From Butyrivibrio fibrisolvens (lineage in GTDB: Bacteria; Bacillota; Clostridia; Lachnospirales; Lachnospiraceae): 64,000 nucleotides of DNA. Below, one piece after another: positions 16,123 through 25,370 of this stretch. The notes below the pieces were generated by a model. That model was not told the origin of the DNA and ran no database searches. It worked only from the letters and a program-made list of their open reading frames with translations. The translations under genes and the position numbers were made by a program. Location: the NCBI RefSeq assembly GCF_023206215.1, contig NZ_CP065800.1, positions 1,488,001 through 1,552,000 of the forward strand, read 5' to 3'. Each line of letters begins with the position of its first letter. The first letter of the stretch is position 1.

Positions 16123-16156
16123 GCGCCTTGGACTATTAGTCCGGGGCGCTTTTTTG
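16123..16156 (+). terminator. Rho-independent terminator after csrA
   Basis: GCGCCTTGGAC pairs with GTCCGGGGCGC around a short loop, followed by TTTTTT. It closes the flaG-fliW-csrA unit. Confidence 0.9.
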
Positions 16157-16172
16157 GAGCATAAGACCATAT

Positions 16173-17360
16173 ATGAGAATACTCTATTATGACTGGGACG
16201 AATTCAATGGTGAAGATTGTCGGGATGCCATGAGAAGACTGGGACATCAGGTAGACACAATAAGACTTAACTTGCAAGGTTTCGATGTCACACCGGAAAT
16301 AGAAGGCACATTAAAGACTTATTTTTATAAAAAAGAAGGTGGTAGAAAATACTATGACCTTCTATATTCCTTTGACTATTTTCCCAACCTATCAGCGCTA
16401 TGCAGTAAGTACGACATGCCATATGTATCCTGGGTCTTCGACTGTCCCCATTATACCCTTGACTCGCATACAGCAAGTAATGATGTAAATAATATATATG
16501 TCTTTGACAAAATACTATGCAGATATATGCAAGACAAAGGAGTAAAGACAATAAAGTATTCCCCCCTTGGAGTTAATGATATAAGACTTAGTAAACTCTG
16601 TGAGAAGATGGACTGTGAAACAGCAGGACATATATTCTATCAGCATGATGTCTGCTTTCTTGGCAATCTATATGACAATGAATACAATTTCTATGATCAG
16701 GTCAGATACCTGCCGCCTGATCTAAAAGAATACATAGACCTTGTAATACAGGCGCAGGAGAAGATATTCGGTCATGACCTCTTTACAGATGAAAAAGCCA
16801 TTACAAACGCTCATATATCCAACCTTTTAAAATATATAAAGTTCGAAAAAACCGGCAAGTATGAGATGGACTACGAAAGAGTTATAAGAGACATCCTTAG
16901 GAAGAAAGTCACAGTTAACGAACGTCGTAATATCCTTACGAAGATGGGCCAAAGATTTAATACAGTCTTATATACAATGCCGGGAGCAAGACCCATAGAA
17001 GGCGTGTGTAACCTGGGAGTAGCAGATTATTACAACCAGATGCCAAGAGTCTTTAGACGTAGCAAGATCAATCTGAATATCACACTTAGGAGCATCCTGT
17101 CAGGAGTACCTCTTAGAGTGCTGGATATAATGGCAGCAGGAGGCTTTGTCATCACCGACTATCACCAAGAGATCGCAGAGTATTTTATAGACGGAGAAGA
17201 TCTTGTAATGGCATATACACCTGAAGATATGATTGAGAAAACAGCTTATTATCTAAAACACGATATTGAAAGACAAGAGATTGCCAGAAGAGGGCAGCAG
17301 AAGGTTTTCGAAAATTTTTCATATACAAGATTATTACCTACAATTTTGAGTCTAGATTAA
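16173..17360 (+). CDS. CgeB/DUF3880-type glycosyltransferase
   Basis: The 395-aa protein resembles the DUF3880 plus Glyco_trans_1_2 architecture (CgeB-like). The N-terminal Rossmann half begins MRILYYDWDEFNGEDC and includes MPYVSWVFDCPHY (about residues 76-88). The C-terminal half has MPRVFRRSKINLNITLRSI and GVPLRVLDIMAAGGFVITD. Such enzymes are common in flagellar glycan islands and probably transfer a sugar to flagellin or to a growing glycan. A paralogue lies at 31188-32339. It sits between csrA and fliD. Substrate unknown. Confidence 0.78.
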   Translation: MRILYYDWDEFNGEDCRDAMRRLGHQVDTIRLNLQGFDVTPEIEGTLKTYFYKKEGGRKYYDLLYSFDYFPNLSALCSKYDMPYVSWVFDCPHYTLDSHTASNDVNNIYVFDKILCRYMQDKGVKTIKYSPLGVNDIRLSKLCEKMDCETAGHIFYQHDVCFLGNLYDNEYNFYDQVRYLPPDLKEYIDLVIQAQEKIFGHDLFTDEKAITNAHISNLLKYIKFEKTGKYEMDYERVIRDILRKKVTVNERRNILTKMGQRFNTVLYTMPGARPIEGVCNLGVADYYNQMPRVFRRSKINLNITLRSILSGVPLRVLDIMAAGGFVITDYHQEIAEYFIDGEDLVMAYTPEDMIEKTAYYLKHDIERQEIARRGQQKVFENFSYTRLLPTILSLD

Positions 17361-17429
17361 AACGTAGATGAAACTGCCAATAAAAATATCAGAAAATACT
17401 AAATAAATCATATTCTTTTTCAAATAATC

Positions 17430-17457
17430 TAATAGTTATGCATTATTGAGCCGATAT
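17430..17457 (+). promoter_or_regulatory. Sigma-D promoter for fliD-fliS
   Basis: A perfect GCCGATAT (17450-17457) is preceded by 15 bases and AATA, or by 16 bases and TAAT. The -10 is ideal and the -35 imperfect. Confidence 0.7.
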
Positions 17458-17525
17458 AGAAGATGAGAAAGCATGTATAGACATATTCTATAATTTTGCT
17501 TAATAGCTGTTATCAATAAGCTCTT

Positions 17526-17567
17526 ATGTGGAAACGGATTTCCATGTAACACTCTCACGGATTGAGA
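17526..17567 (+). promoter_or_regulatory. Two putative CsrA-binding hairpins in the fliD leader
   Basis: Hairpin A: ATGTGGAAA (17526-17534), loop CGGA, TTTCCATGT, with two G-T pairs. Hairpin B: TCTCA (17553-17557), loop CGGAT, TGAGA, ending at the AAAGGAG ribosome-binding site. Both loops expose GGA. The double-site arrangement next to the ribosome-binding site is like the B. subtilis hag leader. Confidence 0.62.
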
Positions 17568-17582
17568 AAGGAGATTTGTGCT

Positions 17583-19109
17583 ATGCCATTACGAATTACA
17601 GGAATGAATTCCGGGCTGGATACAGAGAGTATCATAACTGCCCTTACACAGAACAAACAAGACAAAGTTGATAAATTTACAGGAGATCAGAAGAAGCTTA
17701 CCTGGAAGCAGGATAAATGGAAGGAATTAAACAAAAAGGTGGTCTCATTTTACAATGGTGTACTCAGTAATATGAGATTCTCTGATGCATATACTAAGAA
17801 GACCACAACAGCATCCAATGCTGATGCCGTATCTGTTATAACCGGTACTAATGCTATGGATACTACCCAGACTCTTGATATAAACAGTCTTGCTAAAGCG
17901 GCATATATGACCGGTCAGGAAGTAAAGGTAGGAGATACTAAGGCTACTAAGAGTACTACCATAGAAGAACTGAGACTTTCAGCAGGCGATAAGCTTAAAT
18001 TCTCTATTGGTGGAGATACAAGTAATGTTCTGGAAGTTAGCATTGAAGAAGGAGATACAATAGGTTCTGTTCTGACTAAGCTTCAAAATGCCACATCTAC
18101 TGATGGAACCAAACTTAATTTTAACTTTGATGATAAGAACGGAAGATTTTATGTTTCATCCAAGACAACTGGAGAAGCTGCTTCATTTGATCTGCTTCTA
18201 GATGATGAGTCTACAACAGCAATGACTAAACTAGGCCTTACTAAGAAGGAAGATGGATCCAATTATATCAAAGGTTCTAGCGCAGAGATAGTGCTCAATG
18301 GAGAGACATATACATCAGATAATAATACTTTTGAGATCAACGGACTCACAATTACTGCTAATCAGGTTGCTTCCGGTATTACATTATCAACTAAGCAGGA
18401 TACAAGTGGAATATATGACAATATCAAGAATATGATCAAAGAGTACAATAGCCTGATGAAGGAATTCTCCACTTTGTACAATGCAGATAAGGCTAAAAAA
18501 TATACAATGCTCACTGATGATCAGAAGAGTGAAATGTCTGACAAAGAGGTTGAAGAGTGGGAAACCAAAATTAAAGATGGTCTTCTATCAGGCGATGAAA
18601 CTATAGGAAGCATTAGAAGCGGACTTAAAAGTATAGTTAATTCAGGATTTGATATTACTAATAAGGACGGAACAACAACTAAACTATATCTGACAGATTT
18701 TGGAATTGGGACAGGCAGCTATTTTACTTCTGAAGAAAACGAGAGGGATCTGCTACATATAGATGGTGACAAAGACGACAGCACTACAAGTGCTAATACT
18801 GATAAACTAAGTGCAATGATAATGACTGATCCTGATACTGTAAGTAAGTTCTTTACAGAATTTTCCAAGAGCATGTATGGGAAATTGTCAGATCTTATGA
18901 AAGGAACTGAGTACAGTAGTGCTTATACAGTATACGAGGATAAGCTTATGGCATCTCAGTATAGTTCCTATAATACTAAGATATCCAACGCTCAGAAAGC
19001 ATTAGAAGCTATGCAGGATAAGCTGTATAAGAAGTTTGCATCTATGGAGACAGCCCTTGCTAAAACTAACAGTAACAGCAGTTCACTATCCGGGTTCTTT
19101 GGAAGTTGA
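17583..19109 (+). CDS. fliD: Flagellar filament cap protein FliD
   Basis: FliD (HAP2) caps the filament tip and promotes flagellin polymerisation outside the cell. From the ATG at 17583 (AAAGGAGA nine bases upstream) the product is 508 aa. The N-terminal FliD domain begins MPLRITGMNSGLDTESIITA. The central part is Ser/Thr-rich, and the C-terminal coiled coil ends SSSLSGFFGS, as is typical. An upstream in-frame codon at 17562 lies before the Shine-Dalgarno and is rejected. fliS follows after 31 bases. Control by sigma-D and CsrA is suggested by the leader. Confidence 0.93.
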   Translation: MPLRITGMNSGLDTESIITALTQNKQDKVDKFTGDQKKLTWKQDKWKELNKKVVSFYNGVLSNMRFSDAYTKKTTTASNADAVSVITGTNAMDTTQTLDINSLAKAAYMTGQEVKVGDTKATKSTTIEELRLSAGDKLKFSIGGDTSNVLEVSIEEGDTIGSVLTKLQNATSTDGTKLNFNFDDKNGRFYVSSKTTGEAASFDLLLDDESTTAMTKLGLTKKEDGSNYIKGSSAEIVLNGETYTSDNNTFEINGLTITANQVASGITLSTKQDTSGIYDNIKNMIKEYNSLMKEFSTLYNADKAKKYTMLTDDQKSEMSDKEVEEWETKIKDGLLSGDETIGSIRSGLKSIVNSGFDITNKDGTTTKLYLTDFGIGTGSYFTSEENERDLLHIDGDKDDSTTSANTDKLSAMIMTDPDTVSKFFTEFSKSMYGKLSDLMKGTEYSSAYTVYEDKLMASQYSSYNTKISNAQKALEAMQDKLYKKFASMETALAKTNSNSSSLSGFFGS

Positions 19110-19140
19110 GATTCATGATATATAGAGTGCGAGGTTTAAA

Positions 19141-19545
19141 ATGGCACAATTAACTGCACAACAAAGAGCCGCATTTGCACAGTACCAAAATAATAAAGTA
19201 ATTTCGGCAAGTGGCCCTGAGCTTACACTAATGCTATATGACGGAGCTATCAAATTTCTAAATATAGCTGACGTAGCAATAGAGAAGAAAGAAATTGAGA
19301 AGGCACACATTAATATTAAAAAAACAGAAAAGATCATAGAATATCTATGGAATACACTTGATATGAAGTATGAAGTAGCTAAGGATTTTGAAAATATGTA
19401 TTCATACATATCAAGAAGACTTGTAGAAGCTAATGTCACTAAGGATAGAGAAATAGTAGCTGAAATCAATAAGCATATGCATGCAATCAGAGATAATTGG
19501 ATTCAAGTAATGAAAGCCAATAATATTCCGGTAAAGGAGGCTTGA
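19141..19545 (+). CDS. fliS: Flagellin export chaperone FliS
   Basis: FliS binds the C-terminal helix of flagellin in the cytoplasm and stops premature polymerisation. The 134-aa helical protein has the family block YQNNKVISASGPELTLMLYD (about residues 16-35) and GAIKFLNIA. GCGAGG precedes the ATG at 19141. It lies directly after fliD. A second fliS of similar sequence lies at 24810-25223, perhaps matching the two flagellin genes. The next gene's ribosome-binding site is inside the fliS 3' end. Confidence 0.93.
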   Translation: MAQLTAQQRAAFAQYQNNKVISASGPELTLMLYDGAIKFLNIADVAIEKKEIEKAHINIKKTEKIIEYLWNTLDMKYEVAKDFENMYSYISRRLVEANVTKDREIVAEINKHMHAIRDNWIQVMKANNIPVKEA

Positions 19546-19552
19546 ATATTCG

Positions 19553-20032
19553 ATGACGGCTAAAGCTCTTGATATACTTGAAGATAGTCTGAAAAGGAAG
19601 CTTGGAATAATGCTAATGATTCAGGAAGAGAATACTAAGCAAAGCAGAATATTATCAGATATTGGTAATGTGGATTCTAATGCTTTTGATAAAACATTGG
19701 ACATCAAGGGAGAATATATAGATGAACTTAATGCTATAGATGATGGTTTTCAAGCACTTTTTGATAGAGTAAAGCTGGAAGTTGCAGATCGGAAAGATCT
19801 ATATCTTAACCAAATAGATCGCATGCAGAAGTTGATAAGAGAAATCACAGCTGCCGGAGAGTTGATAGAAACGCAGGAACGCAATAATAAGTCGTTGGCT
19901 GAGAAGTACTTTAGCTATGAGAGGGCGAAGATGTCTACAGGCAAAAAGAACTCTATAGCTGCATTTAACTACTATCAGACTATGAGTAATTCAAAAGATA
20001 TACCTCCGCAGTTCATGGATCAAAAGAATTAA
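19553..20032 (+). CDS. FlgN-like flagellar export chaperone (tentative)
   Basis: The 159-aa protein is almost wholly helical and charged, with no membrane segment. Its length and position after fliS suggest a FlgN- or FliT-type chaperone for hook-associated proteins. The C-terminus (SIAAFNYYQTMSNSKDIPPQFMDQKN) is less charged. AAAGGAGG at 19533-19540, within the fliS end, precedes the ATG at 19553. No residue motif is decisive, so the call rests on context. Confidence 0.6.
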   Translation: MTAKALDILEDSLKRKLGIMLMIQEENTKQSRILSDIGNVDSNAFDKTLDIKGEYIDELNAIDDGFQALFDRVKLEVADRKDLYLNQIDRMQKLIREITAAGELIETQERNNKSLAEKYFSYERAKMSTGKKNSIAAFNYYQTMSNSKDIPPQFMDQKN

Positions 20033-20063
20033 TTGAATAGTATTATAGTAAAAAGAAAAATAT

Positions 20064-20097
20064 TAATGAGGTCTGATCTGGTGGTCAGACCTCATTA
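20064..20097 (+). terminator. Hairpin closing the fliD-fliS operon
   Basis: TAATGAGGTCTGA (20064-20076) pairs perfectly with TCAGACCTCATTA (20085-20097) around eight bases. The following sequence is AT-rich without a clean U-tract, so termination may be partial. Confidence 0.6.
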
Positions 20098-20190
20098 AAT
20101 TATGTTATTTATCCGAAATTGATAGTGATAGTGAGTTTTTGATAAAAGTAATACATAAGTGTATAAATAATCACATATCAAGAGGATTAA

Positions 20191-20288
20191 GTTTGAAAAT
20201 GTTCCATTTTCAAACCCAAATTGGTGTTGCGAGCTCCACCAATTTGAACCATTAGCCGCTCGCTTTGCTCGCGACATGAGGTTAAAAG
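20191..20288 (+). repeat. Repeated two-hairpin/pseudoknot RNA element, copy 2
   Basis: Hairpin 1 is GTTTGAAAATG/CATTTTCAAAC around ttc (20191-20215). Hairpin 2 is AAATTGGTG/CACCAATTT (20218-20245) with loop TTGCGAGCTC. The downstream GCTCGCGA (20267-20274) can pair with the loop TTGCGAGC, forming a pseudoknot that ends just before ATGAGG. The tail ATGAGGTTAAAAG provides the Shine-Dalgarno (GAGG) for the ATG at 20289. Forming the pseudoknot could alter access to the ribosome-binding site. Confidence 0.78.
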
Positions 20289-23150
20289 ATGATTAATACC
20301 CAAAAGTGTTCAAATAAAATAGCAATTATAATAGTTTCATATAATTCCAAACATCTCATGCGTAATTGTATTGATAGTATCAGAAAAAATGCTGACTGTG
20401 ATTATAAGATCGTGGTTGTGGATAATGCGTCTACTGATGGAGTTATAGAATATCTTGAGGCGCAGGAAGATATTATTCTGATTAAAAATTCTGAAAATTA
20501 TGGATTTGCTAAAGCTTGTAATCAAGGTGCTAAAGCCATTAGCGATACACAGTATAAAGATGCTGACTTGTTTTTTTTGAATAATGATACACGTATATGC
20601 CAGGGAACAATCAGAAATTTGCAAAAAGCACTCTATTCATCTGAAGATTTTGGCGCTGCAGGAGCAGTATCTAATTATGCCGGTAACAATCAACAACTGA
20701 ATATCATATTTGATACAGTAGATGATTATATTGATTATGGACAGCAATTAAACAATGTTGAGAATCCAATTTATGAAGAACGTGTACGCTTATCAGGATT
20801 TGCCCTTCTTGTAAAAAACAATATATTTAAACAGGCTGGGGGCTTTGATGAAGAGTTTACACCTGGATATTTTGAAGATGATGCGCTTTCAATGCAAATT
20901 TTAAAGCTTGGCTATCGGTTGATATGTGTTGGATCTGCCTTTGTTTATCATGCCGGAAGCCAGAGCTTTATACAAAATAGTGATGCAAGCGACATTCTTA
21001 TAAGGCATCAAAATCTTTTTTATAAAAAATATGGTTTCGATATTCTTAAGTATTCAGATTATAATGAAGCTTTACTTAAATACATTTCTTATGATTCAGA
21101 TAGTAGTTTCAATTTTCTTGAACTTGGGAGCGGACTTGGAACTGATCTGAAAATGATAAGGAGTGTTTTTAAGAATGCAAAAGTTTATGGAATTGAAAGA
21201 AATCCATATTTGCGTGATATTGCAAGTAAGACAGAGACAATATATGAAAGCCTTGAAGAACTTCGTTTAAATGAAAAGAATGTTAGCTTTGATATTCTTG
21301 TATATGATTCAGAATCAGCGGATTTTTCTTTATCACAGAGCGAGTATAACATAATTGACCAGATATGTAATACGAATTGTATAACAATTAATGCACCTTC
21401 GTCATATAAAAACTTCGATTTTGATAAAATTAAGATGGTAATCTGGGATCTTGATGATACATTCTGGCATGGAACACTTAGTGAAGGAGATATAGATTTT
21501 GTTGAAGCAAATATTGAACTAGTTAGAACCTTGACTAATTGTGGAATAATAAACAGCATATCATCAAAAAATAATGAAAAGGATGTACTTGAAAAACTGT
21601 CAGAAGCAGGTATAGCAGATCTATTCGTATTCAATGATATTAATTGGAATAATAAAGGTGTTCAGATTCAATCCAAGATAAAAAACATGGGGCTTAGGGC
21701 TGGTAATGTCTTATTTATAGATGATAATCCCCATAATCTTGAGGAAGCTAAATCATATGAAAAAGATTTAATGACGGCTCTGCCTGACTTTATACCATAT
21801 TTAGATGCGCATTATGGTAATGTTTTACAAGCGGACCCTGATCACGATAGATTAAAAAAATATAAGTTACTAGAATCAAAACGATTAGCTGAAAAAGTCA
21901 GCACTTCAAAGGAAGCTTTTCTAAGAGAAAGCAACATAGAAGTTACTATATGTAGAAATTGTCTTGATGAAATAGAAAGAATATCAGAACTTGTATCCAG
22001 AACCAATCAACTTAATTATACTAAGAATCGAGATGATAAGAAATTACTCAAGTCTCTTATATTAAATGATTGGAATGAAAGTGCCTATATTAGAGTAAAG
22101 GACAGATTTGGAGACTATGGTATAGTTGGATTCTATTGCTACAATAGGCGAGAAAAGCATTTGGAGCACTTCTTGTTTTCTTGTCGGATAATTGGAATGG
22201 GGATAGAACAATATATTTATAATGCAATCGGCTGTCCTGAATTTACCATCAAAGAACCTGTGGTTATACCACTTACGCATAATAAAAAAGTAGATTGGAT
22301 ACATGAGAATGATTTTAAAGGAGATAGTACTACTAATCAACAAGGTCAAATTCGTATTCTGTTCAAAGGCCCCTGTGACTTGAGCGGTATAGAAGTTTAT
22401 CTATCAGGTGGAAGTATTACTACTGAGTTCAATTATGTTAATGATAATGGTGTTGTAACAACAGGTCAGAACCATTCGATACATATCAGAGAAAGCTATG
22501 AATTGGGGCAGCAGGAAATAGATGATATTATTACATCCGCGCCTTTTTTGTCAGATGGAGATTTTACCACTAAATTATTTGAGAGCGAATATCATATTAT
22601 TTGCTATAGCCTACTTCAGGATCTCAATGCAGGACTATATCAAAACAAAAAAACAGGCAGATATATTAGTTTTAGTGATAAGAGGACTGACATAACAAAT
22701 CCGGATGTGTGGGATGATTTGATAAACGGGAGAGTTCAGAATCACGGATACAAATTTACACGAAAAGAACTTGAACTTTTTTCAGAAAAGTGGAAATTTA
22801 TCGGCGCTATAGCACCCACTATGCTAATTGAGAATCTGGATTTTATTGTAAATCATGTAAAAGGTAGTCCGACAATTATTTTGTTAACAGGAAGCGAAAA
22901 AACATTTGGTGATGAAGGCCCGGAACTATCAGAAATGGCTCAGGTTTATAGAAACATAAAGCCTGTCATTATTGATTTTGCTGATAGACATCCGAATGTA
23001 AAAGTCATAAATCCATCAGAATTCATTAAATGCCGGGATGATTATGCAGACAATATAAATCATTATAGTAAGAATATTCAGTTTGAAATTGCAGGTAGAA
23101 TATGTGAAGTCATAAATGACAAAGTAGATGAATTATCCAAAAGAATATGA
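20289..23150 (+). CDS. Multidomain glycosyltransferase / FkbH-like / SGNH-like protein
   Basis: This 953-aa protein appears to fuse several enzymes. Residues 1-245 form a GT2 glycosyltransferase (IIVSYNSKHLMRNCIDSI, VVDNASTDG, FFLNNDTR, GYFEDDALS). Residues about 255-365 resemble a SAM-binding methyltransferase (FLELGSGLGTDLKMI). Residues about 375-690 form an FkbH-like module: HAD motif VIWDLDDTFWHG, FIDDNPHNLEEA, then a GNAT-like part with RTNQLNYTKNR. Residues about 690-953 look SGNH-hydrolase-like (SLLQDLNAGLY, DNINHYSKNIQFEIAG). FkbH proteins normally make glyceryl-carrier-protein; such a fusion suggests building and acyl-decorating a flagellar glycan. Translation starts within the tail of the copy-2 RNA element. 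Confidence 0.75.
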   Translation: MINTQKCSNKIAIIIVSYNSKHLMRNCIDSIRKNADCDYKIVVVDNASTDGVIEYLEAQEDIILIKNSENYGFAKACNQGAKAISDTQYKDADLFFLNNDTRICQGTIRNLQKALYSSEDFGAAGAVSNYAGNNQQLNIIFDTVDDYIDYGQQLNNVENPIYEERVRLSGFALLVKNNIFKQAGGFDEEFTPGYFEDDALSMQILKLGYRLICVGSAFVYHAGSQSFIQNSDASDILIRHQNLFYKKYGFDILKYSDYNEALLKYISYDSDSSFNFLELGSGLGTDLKMIRSVFKNAKVYGIERNPYLRDIASKTETIYESLEELRLNEKNVSFDILVYDSESADFSLSQSEYNIIDQICNTNCITINAPSSYKNFDFDKIKMVIWDLDDTFWHGTLSEGDIDFVEANIELVRTLTNCGIINSISSKNNEKDVLEKLSEAGIADLFVFNDINWNNKGVQIQSKIKNMGLRAGNVLFIDDNPHNLEEAKSYEKDLMTALPDFIPYLDAHYGNVLQADPDHDRLKKYKLLESKRLAEKVSTSKEAFLRESNIEVTICRNCLDEIERISELVSRTNQLNYTKNRDDKKLLKSLILNDWNESAYIRVKDRFGDYGIVGFYCYNRREKHLEHFLFSCRIIGMGIEQYIYNAIGCPEFTIKEPVVIPLTHNKKVDWIHENDFKGDSTTNQQGQIRILFKGPCDLSGIEVYLSGGSITTEFNYVNDNGVVTTGQNHSIHIRESYELGQQEIDDIITSAPFLSDGDFTTKLFESEYHIICYSLLQDLNAGLYQNKKTGRYISFSDKRTDITNPDVWDDLINGRVQNHGYKFTRKELELFSEKWKFIGAIAPTMLIENLDFIVNHVKGSPTIILLTGSEKTFGDEGPELSEMAQVYRNIKPVIIDFADRHPNVKVINPSEFIKCRDDYADNINHYSKNIQFEIAGRICEVINDKVDELSKRI

Positions 23151-23191
23151 AGATTGACTATATCGATGATCACATATAAAGGAGATTATGT

Positions 23192-24564
23192 ATGTTACCG
23201 GTATTGGTGCTTGCACATAATTCATTCAGTCAGGTAAAAAAAACAATAGATAGTATAAGAAAGCATGCTGCCCAAATAGAAGACCTTCAAGTGATAGTTG
23301 TTGATAATGCCTCGACTGATGGATTATCAGAATGGATAAAAGAAAATACAGATCTGTCGTATGTGTACTTTGAAAATGGTATGGAGCCATGGGGAAGTGT
23401 TTTAAATCAGGTGATAAAAGAATTTGATTTTGATTCGTATTTCATTATATTAAGAGCCGGCTTTATGATCACACCTTATTATTTTGAACGCTTATCAGAT
23501 ATGGCCTGTAGTTATAGTAAAACATGTGCGATAGCTTCTATAGTAACTAATTCTGATAATTATTCACAGCAGCCGATATCAATTATTGATAGCTATGAAA
23601 AAGCAGTTGCGTATTCAAATGAACATTTTGGTGATATAGCTGAACGTACGATGGGAATAAATACAGGAGCAGTAATGCTTTCGGTTGATAGCTATGAGCA
23701 AATATCTGGCTTTCAAGACGATATCTGGTCTCTTATAGTGAATTTTAAGATTCTTTCAATAAAACTTCTGCTTCAAGATATTCCTATCATGATTTGTCGT
23801 AGTGCAGTTCTATATGGAGATAATGATATAAGCTATGAACACAATGATTCTTTGATACATTATGGACAGGACTGTGTAAAAGCAGAAGATCATTATCATA
23901 TGCATTATTTTAATGTCGATGGCAATATGAATTTACTTCCGCTAATAGAAGCACCGACTGATTCAAGCATAGTTGTAATGGAAATAGGATGTGATTGTGG
24001 TGCAACCCTTAATATTATAAAAAACAATTATCCCAATTCTATTACATATGGTGTGGATATTGCACCTGATCCAATTGAAATCGCAAAACATATCATAGAT
24101 AAAGCATTTGTTGCCAATATAGAATCTGAAGATTTGGATATACCTGAGTCGAGCTTTGATTATATCATTTTCGGTGATGTGTTAGAACACTTGCATGATC
24201 CTTTAAAGACACTTAGATATGCAAAAAAATACCTTAAAAAGGATGGAAAAATAATAGCAAGTATACCGAATCTTATGAATATATCTGTAATGAAACAGCT
24301 TATTCATGGCGATTTTACTTATACTGAAACGGGGCTTTTAGATAAAACTCATATACATTTTTTTACTTATAACGAAATAAAAAAATATTTAAAGAAGCCG
24401 GATTCAATACTAGTATTAGTGGAATAAGCTCTCCTATAAGCACAGAAGACAGTGACATTATAGATAAGCTTCTTCAAATTGATGATACACCCGAAAGATT
24501 TATGTATGAAACATTTCAATATTTAGTAAGAGCTGATCAGGTTGTTTATGAAGAGGATACTTGA
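23192..24564 (+). pseudogene. GT2 glycosyltransferase-methyltransferase fusion, frame-disrupted near the 3' end
   Basis: Residues 1-230 are a GT2-type glycosyltransferase (LVLAHNSFSQVKKTIDSI, VVDNASTDG). Residues about 265-400 are a class I SAM methyltransferase (VMEIGCDCGATLNII, YGVDIAPDPIEIAK, FDYIIFGDVLEHLHDP). The frame ends at 24427 after YLKKPDSIL. One extra base in AAAG at 24391-24394 restores the usual YLKEAGF motif and an open frame to 24564, giving about 457 aa. GGAG precedes the ATG at 23192. The catalytic domains are intact, so a shortened product may still work. It is probably part of flagellar glycan synthesis together with the preceding fusion. Confidence 0.75.
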
Positions 24565-24712
24565 TATTATAGCAATTTTGAGGAAACTGATGATCTAATG
24601 CTTGATAAATGAGAGTAATTAGCCGAAATAATAAATGTATATAAAGCCTGATGCTCTTGGAAGAATAAAAGACGAATATATCATTAGTAATTTGACTTTT
24701 TTAGGAGGATAG

Positions 24713-24809
24713 GTTTGAAAGTGTTCCACTTTCAAACCCAAATTGGTGTCGCGAGCTCCACCAATTTGAACCATTAGTCACTCGTTTCACTCGCGACATG
24801 AGGTTAAAA
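24713..24809 (+). repeat. Repeated two-hairpin/pseudoknot RNA element, copy 3
   Basis: Hairpin 1 is GTTTGAAAGTG/CACTTTCAAAC (24713-24737). Relative to copy 2 it has a paired A-T to G-C change. Hairpin 2 is AAATTGGTG/CACCAATTT (24740-24767) with loop TCGCGAGCTC. CTCGCGA (24790-24796) is perfectly complementary to loop TCGCGAG. ATGAGG follows at once and provides the Shine-Dalgarno for the fliS-like ATG at 24810. Length and order match copies 1 and 2. Confidence 0.8.
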
Positions 24810-25223
24810 ATGGCACTGACAAACCCATATTCACAATATGCTAATAATAAAATTATGTCTGCATCTGGACCTGAACTTACACTTATGCTATATGAAGGGG
24901 CAATTAAATTCTGTAATAGAGCAGAAAGTGCAATTGAAAAAAAAGACATTGAAACGGCACATAATAATATCAAGAAGGTTCAGAATATAATATCCTATCT
25001 AAGGGAAACTCTTAATATGAAGTATTCTACTGCCAAGGATTTCGAGAATATATATGTGTATCTTACAAGACGCCTTGTAGAAGCTAATATGCACAAAGAT
25101 ATTGAAGTATTGCAAGAAGTTAACAAACATCTGCATTCTGTAAGAGATACTTGGATTGAAGTTATGAAGGCCAATAATATACCTATTCCAAATCAATATA
25201 TGAATAAATCTGGAAATAATTGA
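24810..25223 (+). CDS. fliS: Second FliS-family flagellin chaperone
   Basis: The 137-aa product (MALTNPYSQYANNKIMSA) is a close paralogue of FliS at 19141, sharing SGPELTLMLYEGAIKF and the LRETLNMKYSTAKDFENIY region. The frame continues four codons upstream (ATGAGGTTAAAA), but that stretch is the Shine-Dalgarno supplied by the copy-3 RNA element, so 24810 is chosen. Two FliS proteins and two flagellins in one locus suggest dedicated chaperone-flagellin pairs, or dosage. A terminator follows. Confidence 0.88.
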   Translation: MALTNPYSQYANNKIMSASGPELTLMLYEGAIKFCNRAESAIEKKDIETAHNNIKKVQNIISYLRETLNMKYSTAKDFENIYVYLTRRLVEANMHKDIEVLQEVNKHLHSVRDTWIEVMKANNIPIPNQYMNKSGNN

Positions 25224-25236
25224 AATAATGATTATT

Positions 25237-25279
25237 AAAGATCGGCTATATTTTTTGTAAATTAGCCGGTCTTTATTTT
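25237..25279 (+). terminator. Rho-independent terminator after the second fliS
   Basis: AAAGATCGGCTA (25237-25248) pairs with TAGCCGGTCTTT (25263-25274, one G-T), followed by ATTTTC. Confidence 0.7.
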
Positions 25280-25282
25280 CAT

Positions 25283-25309
25283 TAATTTTTGTGGATAAAA
25301 AGCCGATAA
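25283..25309 (+). promoter_or_regulatory. Sigma-D promoter for the ptmE-maf glycosylation operon
   Basis: TAAT (25283-25286), 15 bases, GCCGATAA (25302-25309). It lies 62 bases before the nucleotidyltransferase and would put flagellin glycosylation genes under the flagellin sigma factor. Confidence 0.65.
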
Positions 25310-25370
25310 ATATGCATAAAAGGAAAAATAAAAACCAATATCTATGTAAGCTTCATGATCGGAGGATTGC

